A stretch of DNA of 64,000 bases from Diphasiastrum complanatum (lineage: Eukaryota; Streptophyta; Lycopodiopsida; Lycopodiales; Lycopodiaceae). The stretch spans positions 3,810,733 to 3,874,732 of the forward strand of contig CM055109.1 in NCBI GenBank assembly GCA_029204225.1, read 5' to 3'. The notes below the pieces were generated by a model. The model did not search any database, was not told the DNA's origin, and saw only the letters and a program-made list of their open reading frames with translations. Below are positions 1-11,459 of this stretch, piece by piece (positions within the stretch are counted from its first letter, which is position 1; each line of letters starts with the position of its first letter). A program made the position numbers and the translations under genes.

Positions 1-964
1 TCGCATTGCCAAAATAAGCATGTATCCACATTTAGGATACTCTTGTATGCTTTTGCCTTAAGGCTTGCCCCTTCCATGAGGAATGGAGACAACATACCAA
101 GAGCTCATGTTAGGAATTTGGCAAGTCTAGTGAAGCAGCAATCATGCACATTGGTGATCCATCTGAATGATTCCTTGTGGGCTTTGTAAGTACATAGTAA
201 ATACAACAAAGAGTCGTTTCCCAAGAAGATCTCAGGTAAAAATTGGTTAGTTTTTCCATTACATATGTGACAGTTTCCGTAACTGAGTTTTCTTGATCAT
301 TAGGAAAGGGGCTAAATTCTGGACTATTGAGTCTTTCCAGGGCAAGTTTTCATACAAAAAATTTACACATAAAACTAGGGTTGTGTTGCGCCTTGTCCAA
401 ATGTGCCTTGTCAATGCCATTGATGTAGAGAAAGTTTGTGAGCCATTGTTTTTCATTTTTAGCAATTTGTATTTTTGCATTTGTGTCCTTATTGCCATGT
501 AGCCAACTTCGTTTTTTGATATATTCTAGGGCAATGTTTTTTAAAAAAATAGCATGCTTTTTTATCGTTTCTTCATCCAAGTGTTTATGCGTAGGCAAGA
601 GTTTCATTAATTTGAACCATCCATCATAAAGTTCAAAAGCAACTTCATTAACATTATTCTTTCTCAAAGTAATATGATTGAGACAATTTTCTAAAGATTT
701 GTATAAAATAGGGCTTTTTAACAATATTGCTATTTGTAGAAACGACATGCCCAAATTTTTCAGCAACAAAATTCTTGAATCTATTAAGAGATAAACACTT
801 GCATGCACGAAAGTTTTTATGTCAAAATCACAGAAAACATCAGAGGAAAAATACCAAACACTCTTGACACTTGGTAGGTAAGTCCAACTGAACGTAATAT
901 CATGAAAGAGTTCATCTACAACACCAAATAGTCTGAATAAAACATGAGCGCAAAAAGTCTTCAC
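1..964 (-). pseudogene. Penelope-like reverse transcriptase, N-terminal part (decayed)
   Basis: The minus strand carries an open stretch (964 to 350) that runs on, after stops and frame changes, to the window edge. Near its end it reads a DKA..HNPSFMC block followed by a KLALERL block. The same order occurs in the better copy at 50333-51745, and DNA identity between the two is plain at 1-250 versus 51300-51560. In Penelope-like elements this region precedes the RT catalytic core; that core lies outside the window on the left. The open stretch begins at 964 and has no clear Kozak start. It is a dead fragment. Confidence 0.6.
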
Positions 965-2500
965 ATAGATAGCTTCAAAAACTCTATTACGTTAACATAA
1001 ATGTAAAAAAGAGCTCCTTGAGTCACTGCTAGTAGTCAATTGAAGACGTCTTGTCGCCAAGAGACTGACTTCTCTCCTTTCCCCATCCTGCACATCGATT
1101 AGTCCCAGTAAAAATTTAGCCTCTTGATAGGTAAGTCGCTCTTTGTACTACTTTGTCCTTCCTTTCCAGTGAACCGTCTTTGCTTTCATGTCCCTGACCC
1201 TGATACAATTGAGTTTGGATTGTTGAGATTGAAATTGCATGTTCTTTTGCTTGTGCTTTGAAAGTATTTATCTTGGAGTGTGGAAAAGCTTGGTTGTTTC
1301 AGAAGGCGTTCTATCTCATGTATGTTTTTAGCATCTCCCAGGTGTGCTAAGAGTTTGGCAGAAGAATCTTTGGCAAGCTCAATAGCGGCATCAGTCATAT
1401 ATTGTCAGATGAAAAGAAAGGTAAGGTGTGCTTTAACCACATCTCTGGCGGGTTTGTGTAGCCACATGAAGAAAGCGTTCATTTGGTTTTGGAGAGAAGC
1501 ACCAGGGAAGCACTTGCCTAGGTTTTTCATCATGTACCAAATGGCGTGGTCAAATCAAATAATGGATGAATTATTTTTGCATTTGTCACCACATCTACAC
1601 TTGAAGAAAGGTCATTTCCAGTTTCAGATTCTGGCTTGGTGAAGGTTCATTCTATTGAAGCCAGTTTCAAAGTGTCCTCTGATTCTGGTCCAGGTTTGCT
1701 TAGAAGGGCCACGAGAAGGCTCAAATATGTTTATGCGAATAACAGTATTAAAAGCCACCAGAGTTTTAAGAGAGGGATTTTTGTGTAAAGTAGCTAACTT
1801 ACAAGCATGTATTTCTTTTTTAGTGAGATGTGACATCAAGATCCAAAGGTCGATATGCACATGAGCAAGAAAGTTATCTGTAGGTAGGCTCCAGAGCTTA
1901 TAGGCAGTAAAGTCAGATTTAAATTCAATGATTTTGCTAGGTACAAAGAGGATTTGAAAGTTTTTGGATTGGCAAAATTCATACGAAGATTGATCTCCAA
2001 TATCACATATATCTTGAGAAAATAATTCAAGCTGGAAAGCGCTATCCTCATCAAGATCATCTAAAAAGGCCAAAGGGTGTGGTGATAGAGGTACATCAAG
2101 GGTGGTAGGTGAATATCAACAGTAGAATTACCATTTTCATTCTCAAGGCAAGCAAAGACTTTTCTCATATGTCAATTGAAAAATCTTTCTTCTTCCTCAA
2201 AACTTTTGACAAATTCATTAAGCCTGCCATAAAGATTTTCAACCAAACTCAAAGTATCCTTCTTTTTAACAAACTCCAGATAGATCTTGACCCAATCTTG
2301 ACCCAGTCCAAAGTCTCCAAAAGATCAGTCAAACACAAAACTTTATCCTCAGGTCCAGTAGAAGAACAAGTAGCCCTATCAGTGCCAGTAATAAAAGAAA
2401 GCATCATTATGGCCTTTTTCATACAACATATAAGCATTTGAATAAAATGGTTAGGTGGAGGAAGAGGCTCCCCATAATCCAAAAGAGCAGCATCTTGAAA
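965..2500 (-). other. Decayed minus-strand sequence upstream of the Penelope-like fragment
   Basis: Several short open stretches lie on the minus strand (1398-1186, 2073-1624, 2482-2249), separated by stops. They lead into the Penelope-like fragment in the right orientation, so they may be its N-terminal extension. I recognise no domain in them and see no GIY-YIG motif. Treat this as non-functional. Confidence 0.3.
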
Positions 2501-2614
2501 CCATCTTGTGGACTAAAACATGAAAACAGACCTTTGTTAGTTTATGAACCAGATAAAAGGTAAGGGTCTAGTACCATCCCAACCAAGGACTAGTCAGAGT
2601 TACATCACAAGGAT

Positions 2615-3058
<444 letters not shown>

Positions 3059-4025
3059 TTTTTAGCGATAGGCCAAGCCCTGCCATTACCATATCAGGGC
3101 GAGATGCTGATCAATTTTTGGGCATTGGTCCATATTAGTTTGTTTTATTTTGTGCAAAAGTATGAATAGTTTTCACCGTATATATTATTTATCGCTAAAA
3201 GATATGGTGCGGACACATGTGCAGGTGTTAGAGCATCTTGTTTTCTAGTCGTATCTCACCATGCTCTGATATGACAACTGAATGGGTATTATTCTGTAGA
3301 AGCCATGATTGAATATTGTTGTTTTGAATGAACTTGCATTTATCAAAATCCCATATTCAACCTATGGTATTTCCGACCTTGTTTTGGATAGGTTGTATAT
3401 TACCGGTGAGGTCTCCGTGGTTTTTACAAGGTATCAGGGCAGATCCATGCCATTATAATTCTTTTTGTAAGAACCGTTTATCTTATGCAAATCCACGCTG
3501 TCCAAGATATAAGAATGTTTTTAGCGATAGGCCAAGCCCTGCCATTATCATATCAGGGCGAGATGCTGATCAATTTTTGGGCATTGGTCCATATCAGTTT
3601 GTTTTATTTTGTGCAAAAGAATAAATATTTTCACCGTATATATTATTTATTGCTAAAATATATGGTGCGAACATGTGTGCAGGTGTTAGAGAAAATCCAT
3701 GCCATGCTAACCCTAGTGACTACGGTTTTGAAAAATATGTCACGCACGATTGTCCATACTCCTGAGCAAATCCATGCTTTCCAGTCGTATCTCACCATGC
3801 TCTGATATGACAACTAAATGGACAATATTTTGTAGAAGCCATTTTGAATGAACTTGCGTTTATCACCATATTCAACTTGTGGTATTTGCGACCTTGTTTT
3901 GGATAGGTTGTATATTACCGGTGAGGTCTCCGTGGTTTTTACAAGGTATCAAGGCGAATCCATGCCATTCTAATCCTTTTTTAAGAACCGGTTATCTTAC
4001 GCAAATCCATGTTGTCCAAGATATA
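3059..4025. repeat. Imperfect tandem duplication, two units of about 0.46-0.5 kb
   Basis: The block that begins TTTTTAGCGATAGGCCAAG at 3059 recurs at 3518. The block GACCTTGTTTTGGATAGG at 3375 recurs at 3890. The order within the units is the same and small indels account for the changing offset (459 to 515 bp). Each unit contains ACAAGGTATCA, which faintly resembles a retrotransposon primer-binding site, but no LTR or coding sequence goes with it. Confidence 0.85.
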
Positions 4026-4449
4026 ATAAAAACCTTTTAATAGGACAACACTTATGTCATTATTATCAAAGTGTTAAACTGGTTACGAGTTGTAGAAGCT
4101 ATGTAGGTAAGAAAAGACATTTTTGAGCATCGAAAGTCACAACAAGCCAAAGAGAATTAAATAAATCTCTATACCAAGAAGCTTCTCCTCTTTTGAGCGT
4201 AAGTGGCATATGCACAAACTGAATTTTGTTTTGAGACATCGTATCTGGATGATTGCAGATTTATTATCTTGTGAGGATGCCATGTTAATCCTTCGAGTGC
4301 TTCTTGCTTTCTTAAGAATCAAATAATTTATAATGTTATTGTCAAAAAAGATAATTCCATTCTTGTTAAAAACGGAAATCAGTATGTCAAAAATAGCCTT
4401 TCATCAATTGCTATATTAATTAGGAGCAAAGGTTTATGTATATATACCT
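4026..4449. other. Non-coding, AT-rich
   Basis: No ORF with recognisable similarity. The sequence runs into the copia D remnant. Confidence 0.4.
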
Positions 4450-5405
4450 ATGCAGACGCTTATAGAATTATGGTTTGAAACCAAACCTAACCAAAAAAGA
4501 CTGTTGTAGTAATAATCGATGCTACACGAAGCACATGTTGCTGCTGCAGAAGATCTGGACATTCATCAGATGGACTTGCAGACAACATTCCTCCACAGAT
4601 ACATACAAGAAGACATATTCATTTATCAACCAAAAGGTTACGTCAAGACAAAGAGCATTTGGTATGTAAATTGCATAATGCATTACATGGTCTTAAGCAA
4701 GCTCCCAGGGCCTGGTATGACAATATCAGTCACTTCTTGTTGCAGCATAATTTTACATGTTGCTCCGCAGACTCTACTGTATATCTCAAGCGTAAAGGGT
4801 CAAGCTATATTATAATAGCATTATACGTTGATGATTTTTTAAATATCAACAATTCAAATCAATTATTACAGGAAACCAAAGCTCTTCTTTCATCAGAATT
4901 TGAGATGACTGATTTAGGCCCAGTTCATTACCCTCTCGGTATGGAGATCTAATCAGCAGAGATCACGCAAGCAGAAGGATCACTATAAGCCAAAAGTCCT
5001 ATCTAACCAATGTACTCACAAATATGGCATGAAAGACTGCAAACCGATAGACACACCCATGGATCCAGGATCCAAGATGTCTAAAGACATGTGTCCCAGA
5101 ACTCAAGCAGATCAGCAAGAAATATGCAGATATCCTTATCAATCTGTCATAGGATCTATAATGTATTCTATGATCTACACACAACCTGATCTAGCATATG
5201 CGGTGAGCACATATCTTAGTATATGTTCAATCCAGGCATACAACATTGGAAGGCTCTACAAAGAGTACTGAAGTACATTCAAGCTATGAAGCACTATGCT
5301 TTGAGCTATAATGGTAATACAGAAGCTGCCTCACTTTAGTCACTAATTCAGATTCAGATTGGGCAGGAGACGTGGATACCAGGAATCCACATCAGTATAT
5401 ATTTA
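4450..5405 (+). pseudogene. Ty1/copia D reverse transcriptase and RNase H remnant
   Basis: Translated pieces in several frames follow the copia RT order. An LDIHQMDLQTTFLH segment (the usual LDVKTAFLHG motif) at about 4555-4610 is followed by LHNALHGLKQAPRAWYD near 4668, the catalytic ALYVDDF near 4825 and EMTDLGPVHYPLGMEI near 4905. The connection region (CKPIDTPMDPGSK) lies near 5040. The RNase H start (SDSDWAGDVDTR) near 5350 is cut off at about 5405 by the transposase-like sequence. Stops and frameshifts are numerous. A second copy that keeps the same downstream order lies at 51786-52560. Confidence 0.85.
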
Positions 5406-5409
5406 TTTC

Positions 5410-6509
5410 ATGTGAGAGTGGAACATTGGAATACAATGAGTCCAACAATTTATTTTTGGATATTAACAAAGTAGTGGCATACATGATTAAATATTACAAA
5501 ATATTTGAAAGAGAAGTTCAAGGAAAATTGATATTGGTTATTAAACTTGATGAGTCTAAAATTGTTAAGGGATAAAAATTGGAACGAGGAAGTATCACCT
5601 TTATGAACAAAGCATTGAACAATACTAAAAATGATGCAGATGATTCATCATTTAGTGTTCAATTAGAGAATGAAATATGGTGGTTAGCAGCATTTCAGGT
5701 ATATTTCAATTTTACTTATTATTGTATTTTATCATCTAAGTTTGCTAATGTCAATGTTCGTAACTTTGTATGTGTTTGTTACTTTTCAGGTTTTAAAAGA
5801 AGACCATGCTATCTTGTCGTGGATTTTTTCGACATCAAATTATGCGAATATTATTGAAGAGCACATGGGTGGAAACAAAATATGTGTGCCAAACTATGGC
5901 ACATTTCAAATTTTATGGCATCTTGCAGGTGATTTTAAGACACTGAAATGTATGTATAATGTTTCGCATGGGGCAAATACTAAACATCCTTGTTTGTATT
6001 GTATGAAAAATTGTAAAGACTTGAATTTGACAAGATCAGGAGTTGGTCCAACAAGAGATCGAGAGGATCCGAACTTCAGACCTGTGTTGGCAATTCCATT
6101 GATCAATGTTCACATATGCACATTGCATGCTAAGGTACGAATTATTGTAAAATTGATTTACAATCATATTTTGTATGTTTGGAATACCAAACCTGAATCG
6201 GCCTCTAAAATTGGAATTGAGAGATTAGAGCAAGTACTTTCAAAAGCAGGTTTGCACAAGGGGAATGTAAAAATAGAAAAAAGTGAAAAACTATCAGGTA
6301 AATTAGGAAACGTTCCAAACAAGCCATCTGTTGGAGGTGCAAAAGCTAGAAGGTTTTTATCCAATCACACTGGAAAGTCTTCTACCGTGACATACAATGT
6401 TTGGAAAGACGTTGTTGCAACATCAAAAGATTATGAAGATAGGGGCAACACAAGATTAAAAAAAGCTGTAGTATGGCAAAATCTCGACAATTTGATTGGC
6501 ATGTTCTGA
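5410..6509 (+). pseudogene. Transposase-like protein fragment with one intron (unclassified DNA-transposon type)
   Basis: Exon 1 (about 5410-5698) and exon 2 (5790-6509) are joined by a likely intron at 5699-5789. The intron starts GTATAT, ends TTTTCAG and sits in phase 0, so codons for ..AAFQ continue as VLKEDH... Exon 1 carries one in-frame TAA (5573-5575). Visible features are KLILVIKLDESK, then GDFKTLKCMYNVSHGANTKH with a Cys pair PCLYC just after, then INVHICTLHAKVRIIVKLI. Proteins of unclassified transposons in invertebrates show the same order: a GD..L block, a PC..C cysteine pair, then a hydrophobic H..L block. That family match is from memory and not certain. The fragment starts where copia D breaks off and stops 37 bp short of the truncated GLP copy. 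The C-terminal part is basic and ends at 6509. Confidence 0.5.
5699..5789 (+). other. Putative 91-bp phase-0 intron
   Basis: CAG|GTATAT donor, T-rich tract and TTTTCAG|G acceptor. The reading frame is open on both sides and matched in phase. Confidence 0.6.
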
Positions 6510-6546
6510 AAAGAAAAGTTATCTGAAATTGACATTGCAACACCTC

Positions 6547-6842
6547 GGGCACCTTCTCTTACCCACGAAACCAAAGACAGCGCTTGCTCCGAAGCTGTTG
6601 TTAGTTTGCGGAGGAACTGTTAAGCCATAAAAAACAAAATCATCTGTGGTGACTGCAGCTGGTTTTTTGCAAGGGTAGCCGTTGAGGTACAAATCCTTGG
6701 TAAGGTCAGCAACACAAAAGTCCATCAAAGGATCCGCATCGGCGGCATTGACGTTGAGCGGTGCTAATTGTTATAGGAGCACAACAGGGTATAGCAGGAG
6801 CCCTGCAAGGATGGTGGAGGAAATCGAGGCTTTCATTTTCAT
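6547..6842 (-). pseudogene. Truncated germin-like protein copy
   Basis: This is an inverted copy of the first 94 codons of the gene at 47197-47874. The start codon (A at 6842) and the signal peptide are recognisable. Codon 24 is TAA where the intact gene has TTA (Leu), so translation would stop inside the signal peptide. Similarity ends abruptly after the codons for FGFVG. Both metal-binding cupin boxes are therefore missing. The sequence beyond the break is unrelated. From the second in-frame ATG in the mature region (6728) an ORF runs for 69 codons across the break, and its tail is not GLP. Confidence 0.93.
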
Positions 6843-8045
6843 TTTAACTGGAATGAGCTCTGCCAGATGGAATTTGAGTGGAGAGAGAGCTTATCCGATC
6901 CGACCTAGGAAATACTTAATCGAATTGAAGTGTGTGTGTGTGTCTAAACTTTGTGTTGCCCGGCCGCTGAGCAATGAACGAGCCGAGAGAGATTGCTGCG
7001 TGATGAGCTGAGTGAATTAGTCTGGCAATGGAAAGATGTTATAGTGGTGCAGATGGATGCAGGGATGCTAGTTTCGTGCCCGTTAACAGTGGATGAGAGA
7101 CAAGAAAGCTGGCATAAGGAATGCCATTGCTGCGAAGCGGAGAGGTGGATGCAGTTTCGTGAGCGAAGCAAACACTGAGCTAGTTTGATTAGTCTTCTTT
7201 CAATGATCAGCGAGGAAACACAACGCGGGACCGGGTAGCATGCAGCGAGTTGGGGAAGGCAGTAAGAGTATTTAGTAGTGTATATCTCTCGACTGTGTGT
7301 GTGTCATTGCATTGCATGCATTCATTCAAATTTCAGGGAACACAATGTCTTCGAGAAAGAATCTCTGACCAAAAAATGTCAAATGATGTTTGTTGACTTA
7401 AAAACGGTAAACCTCGCACGTTTTTATTCTCTGGCCACCGATGCTTTAGGGCCCGAGATCGAAGGTGCATAAAGTTTTGCTGTAAGTTTTTTTGCATAAA
7501 TTTTTTTACATGCAAAAAAAAAAAAAAATCCTCCATGCATTCCACTTGACAAGGTGCATGTAAAGAAAAAAAAAGAAATCCTCCATGCATTCCACTTGAC
7601 AAGGTTGCTGAATTTCCTTTGAAAAAATTTAAAAAAATGATTTTAGATTTAACAAATATATGCAAAGAAATTATAATCCACACAATTGTACATAAATTTA
7701 ATATTGTTATGTAAAAAATTTAGGACATCATAAGTGTACATTAAATTTTATAGCTTCTCTTTATCTTTTGCTCACGATTAAGTCTTGAGATGAAGGCTAT
7801 AAGCGTGGGAGGTAGAGCACAAGACTTGAAGTGTAAAGTCCCATGCTTGGGTGGTGTAAATAATGATGTGGCTCTTGTTTTTTTTTCCTACTTGGACTTT
7901 TATGGGCATAATGCCCTGCTTTAAAAGCTGACAATCTTTAAAAATCTGTTGGATGTTAGAGGTATAATTTCCGTGAATTAGGTTTTCTAAGCACTGACTC
8001 AACAAGAGCGTAAACATAATATAACCTTGACCTAATGTCATTTTA
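6843..8045 (-). repeat. Inverted duplicate of the GLP upstream region
   Basis: Position for position this matches 46340-47196 in reverse orientation, including the CA-rich 5' leader, the ACACACACAGTCGAGAG region and the block around 7780-8041. An extra segment of about 0.35 kb (about 7440-7790) interrupts the match here. The duplicated promoter is therefore about 0.85 kb. Confidence 0.85.
7526..7605. repeat. Two direct copies of a 30-bp unit inside the insert
   Basis: The segment starting AAATCCTCCATGCATTCC occurs at 7526-7555 and 7576-7605, separated by an A-rich spacer. It lies in the stretch that the intact GLP upstream region lacks. Confidence 0.85.
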
Positions 8046-8059
8046 GAGTTTTTAGCCCC

Positions 8060-8259
8060 TAGTCTCTTATTCCTAGGAATTACAACTTGCTACTTGTGCT
8101 CATTGGGTTGGGCTTACACAAGCAGGATGCCAGTGCCTTTATACTTATTATTCTACTGTACACTGTACTATGGCAAGGCCCACTAGTTAAGGCTTGGCCA
8201 ACAGTATTTTAAGTGGTGGAACCCACTTGTTTATTATTGTGTAGGAAATACCCACAACA
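8060..8259 (-). mobile_element. Diverged LTR-like end related to the 15438 element
   Basis: Read on the minus strand it begins TGTTGTGGGTATTT at 8259, matching TGTTGGGGGTATTC at 15438. It continues with the same GGCATCCTGC..GTGTAAGCCCA..CCCAATGAGCAC series. The sequence just before it (8310-8260) matches the 3' end of the unknown ORF element (15400-15437). Confidence 0.65.
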
Positions 8260-8703
8260 GGGTCCACGGCCCAAAGTAGTGTCGCGGTCCCTCGACACTA
8301 GGCTGCACTAGGTTAGATTTATCTCCCGAATTGTAAGGTAGATTTGACATGCTAGCTTGACTTTCTTAGCCATCCAGGTATTCGTGGTACGCCATAACCT
8401 GAAGACTTTCCTCAACATTAATCTCACAAATTGAGGACAAGGCTTTGTCATTGTAAGCATTGGTGCTTGCTGGACTGGAGGCCTATTTGGGCTTGGATTC
8501 CCTGGATTTGGCCTTTGAAAAATGGTTATTCCCGGGTTTGGTGTTGGTTCGGGCTGTTACATTGTGGAACAAAGAGAGTTTGGTTGAATCTTGCTCGTTG
8601 AGGAGCAATCATTAACCTTAGTCTTCCCCTGATCATCGCACTTCTCCGTTGAAGGCTGCGCGATTGCACTTTCCCTTGGATATTGTGCTGAATTGCTTTC
8701 TTG
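8260..8703 (-). other. Degenerate 3' part of an ORF1-type element
   Basis: No long ORF. The last 50 bp before the LTR-like end match the 3' end of the long ORF element. The rest is Pro/Asn-rich when translated on the minus strand and has stops. Confidence 0.35.
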
Positions 8704-9033
8704 TCACTCTGTTGACGCTAGGCCCCTTTGTAAATCCTCACTAAGAACTTTTTGCATTGATTGCGCAAAAAGCCCTGATAGAATCTTTCGGACTTCCTCA
8801 GTTTCCAGTGTCTTGACTTCCTCGATGGTCGTTGGCTTGATGGAATCTATCATCTCTGTCTTCTGTGATGGTTTTACTTGTTTTTCTGAGGGTATCTTTG
8901 CGTACTTTGGGACTTTTGCCTTTTTGTCTTCTTCCTCACTCGTTTCATAACCCAGTGGCACTAAGATTTTTTTTTTTATAGTGCATTCGAGGTGGAACGT
9001 CACCGTAGGTGCATGTTGGTCTACATAGGGCAA
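8704..9033 (-). pseudogene. Charged gag-like fragment, family unknown
   Basis: A 109-codon minus-strand stretch, rich in Lys and Glu (SEEEDKKAKVPKYAKIPSEK), probably from a retrotransposon gag or linker. No zinc knuckle or other domain is visible. It follows the copia gag remnant directly on the same strand, with stops between them. Confidence 0.3.
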
Positions 9034-9059
9034 ATGCCTCCTGGCTATTTATGAATTTC

Positions 9060-9845
9060 TCATCGAGAAATCTCGACATGGATGATTAACTCCACATTGT
9101 GAGCACGAGGGATCAAATGTTGATGGATCTCCTTAATGTGGACATTCAGCACGACGGTGTTTTCCTCCGCATCCATAGCACCAAACTGAGTGCAGTACGC
9201 CATCGCCTCTAAGTTGATAGGCATACACCGGTAATAAATTCCTCGATTCTTACTTCTTGACTTGTGCTTGTCTTTGGTAAAGAGGGCTTTACCATCAATG
9301 TTGAGAGACAGTCTTTCCATTTTCAAGAGTTTATACTCTTGTCTTGATTCTTCAGAAATGAGTACACTTTGGAGTGCTTCCAAACTTGGTAGCTCCTCCT
9401 TAATGGCATAACTCTGAACAAGGTTGTCATATTCCTCCTTTAACCCATTAAGTATGACTTGAACAAGTTCATTTTGGTTGATGGAGTCTCCTATGCATGA
9501 CAATTTTCTATGGAGGTCTTTAACTCTCATTACATAAGCTGAAGCACTTTTATCACTTCTCTGTACACTTTGAAAAATTTGGTTTCTTAGTGTTAGAATT
9601 CTAGAAGTATTATTTGCCTCATAGATGGACTTGAGAGTATCCCAAGCATCTTTGGCATTAGTACAAGCACCAATTTCTCTTAAGATGTCATTTGAGACAT
9701 TCATTTTAATATAATGTAGAGCCATCCTAGCTCTCTTTTTGTACTTTGGAATTTATTGAGGAATTTGTGATTCTTCTTCAATACCAAGTACAATATCCAT
9801 CACATCTTGTAAAATTAAGGCAGATTCCATCCTAACCTTCAAATT
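9060..9845 (-). pseudogene. Ty1/copia gag polyprotein fragment
   Basis: The minus strand reads KVRMES at about 9840 and, after one stop, a 221-codon open frame from 9725. The open frame has the copia gag (UBN2 type) pattern: ALHYIKMNVSNDILREIG, DAWDTLKSIYE, then L..L.....YVMRVKDLHRKL and VILNGLKEEYDNLV. The end of the frame is degraded and a proper CCHC zinc knuckle is not preserved. Gag packages element RNA in cytoplasmic particles. The LTR and PBS upstream were not found. Confidence 0.85.
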
Positions 9846-10560
9846 GAGTAATTGGAGGTTGACAATCTTTCACTTGCTTCTAATAGAAAGGCACCCATTG
9901 AAGCCATAAAGAATGTTGGAAATAAAAAAAGATGGATGAAAAAATTGCTTATCTTCTCACTATAGAAACCAATCAAGGGCAAAAAACCAAATCCTATGTA
10001 AGACTAAGCAAAAAACTGTGAGATAGGTCTCACTAGTTTTGACAATCTCTCTAAAACAAGATTTGAATCATAAAAAAAGATGAAGTATGGCAAAAGTTAC
10101 GGTTCTCTGAATTTCACACGTGTGAAATACTCCAAAAAAGTCAAATTGACTCAAATACAATCTATTTGTATGAAACAATTTGCCTAGATCCTCTAAATTT
10201 TGCCTAGATCACATATAGATGAGATTGGTCAACTTCTGGGTGATTTTTGTGATCTTTCAAGCAATAAATGACATGTACTCAAGATTTGCCACAGGTCTAG
10301 GCACCCTACCTACACCTATTCAAAAGCTTATAACTTTTGATTGGCTTATCCAACTGTCATGATTCAAATTGCATCAGATTCTACCATTTTTAGCTTTCTA
10401 GTGGGCCAAATTGCATGAAATTTGGATCTAAGGTGAGAGAATCAGCAAACTTGGCAGATTTCACACGTGCCTGCACCTGAAATTCCGTACAATACCTGAT
10501 CTGGACCAATCAAAGTGGTTTGAGGCTCAAAATTACCAGAAAACTGCAAAAAGGTCCTGT
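9846..10560. other. Non-coding, possibly decayed LTR sequence
   Basis: No ORF of note. It contains a perfect 16-bp palindrome TTTCACACGTGTGAAA (10112-10127) and a half-related CACACGTG at 10462. No intact PBS or LTR boundary is visible. Confidence 0.35.
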
Positions 10561-10564
10561 TGGA

Positions 10565-11177
10565 GGAATTCTTCGTGATCCACAAAACCAATACTTCTTA
10601 TTATCCTCGTGGTAATGGGTAAGCAAAATCATCCAATAAGATCCTGTGTAGCGTACTCACGGAAACAGTTGAAGCTAGCAGATCAGATTGGGAACATAAG
10701 TTGCATGTTGCACTGTGGGCATTCAGAACAACATATAAAGGAAGCACTAATCAAACACCCTTCCAATTGGTACATGGTTAGGATGTTGTGATGTCAATAG
10801 AGTTTTTAGTTCCTTCATTAAGGATTGCCACAACACAATATCTTAGTGAGTCCAAATCTCTACAGCTACACCACGAAGCTCTGCATAAACTCTATGAAAC
10901 ACGCTTAGTAGCTGTGCATGCACGGGCAGCTGAAAAGGAAAGATGCAAAGCATGGCATGATCATAGATTGCAAAAGAAGGAATTTTCGTTCCGGAGATAT
11001 GTCCTGATGTATAAAACCAAGGCGATCAAAGAAAAATTAAAATTCACAGGTGAAGGTCCCTATCGGATCAAAGAAATTCTTAATCATGGAGCCATGAGTT
11101 TAGAAAAGTTAGATGGGACACCATTTGATACACCCATCAACGGTAGCCAGTTGCACAAGTACTGGCCACCACAGTGA
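10565..11177 (+). pseudogene. Ty3/gypsy integrase C-terminus
   Basis: The reading frame starts with a YPRGNG block and continues with ALWAFRTTYKGSTNQTPFQLV, with stops near 10619 and 10790. An intact 129-codon stretch (10788-11177) follows. It shows LHHEALHKLYETRLVAV, KAWHDHRLQKKEF, then GPYRIKEILNHGAMSLEKLDG and NGSQLHKYW, the classical integrase C-terminal series of non-chromodomain gypsy elements. The stop at 11175 is followed by a purine-rich GGTGGGGG run, likely the polypurine tract. The rest of pol is missing upstream. Confidence 0.88.
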
Positions 11178-11459
11178 GATAGATCCAGATTGGTGGGGGC
11201 ACGTTACAAAAAGCTAATCTGCTAAGCCATCACCGCTAGATCTAAAAAGATCGAGCCAAATCAAGCTAGATCCATCAAGATTCAGCCAGATCTGGCAAGA
11301 TCAGAGAAATCCATCAGAATCCAAGAAGGATCCAGATCCAAATAGGATTAAGAAGGAAGCAAATCATCAGATTGACTGAGGAATCTGTTACCAAGTATCC
11401 ATCAGAATTTCTAGAGAACTACCAACAGTCAGATCAAGCCTTGATGAAGCTGATTACCA
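11178..11459. other. Post-pol spacer, rich in GATCC/GATCA words
   Basis: Short irregular repetition of words such as AGATC, TCAGCCAGATC and GATCCATC. No coding content. It probably belongs to the gypsy 3' end. Confidence 0.4.

Noticed and set aside
3410-3440. ACAAGGTATCAGGGC in the tandem repeat as a primer-binding site
   Set aside because: It lacks the TGG start complementary to the tRNA CCA end, and no LTR end precedes it.
6540-6556. The GLP copy ends at GTGG|GTAAGA, like an intron donor, suggesting an intron-containing gene and an intronless retrocopy at 47197
   Set aside because: No second exon is found in the adjoining 1 kb, and the intact gene also reads GTAA at that place. The duplicated promoter argues against a retrocopy. 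A plain breakpoint is simpler.
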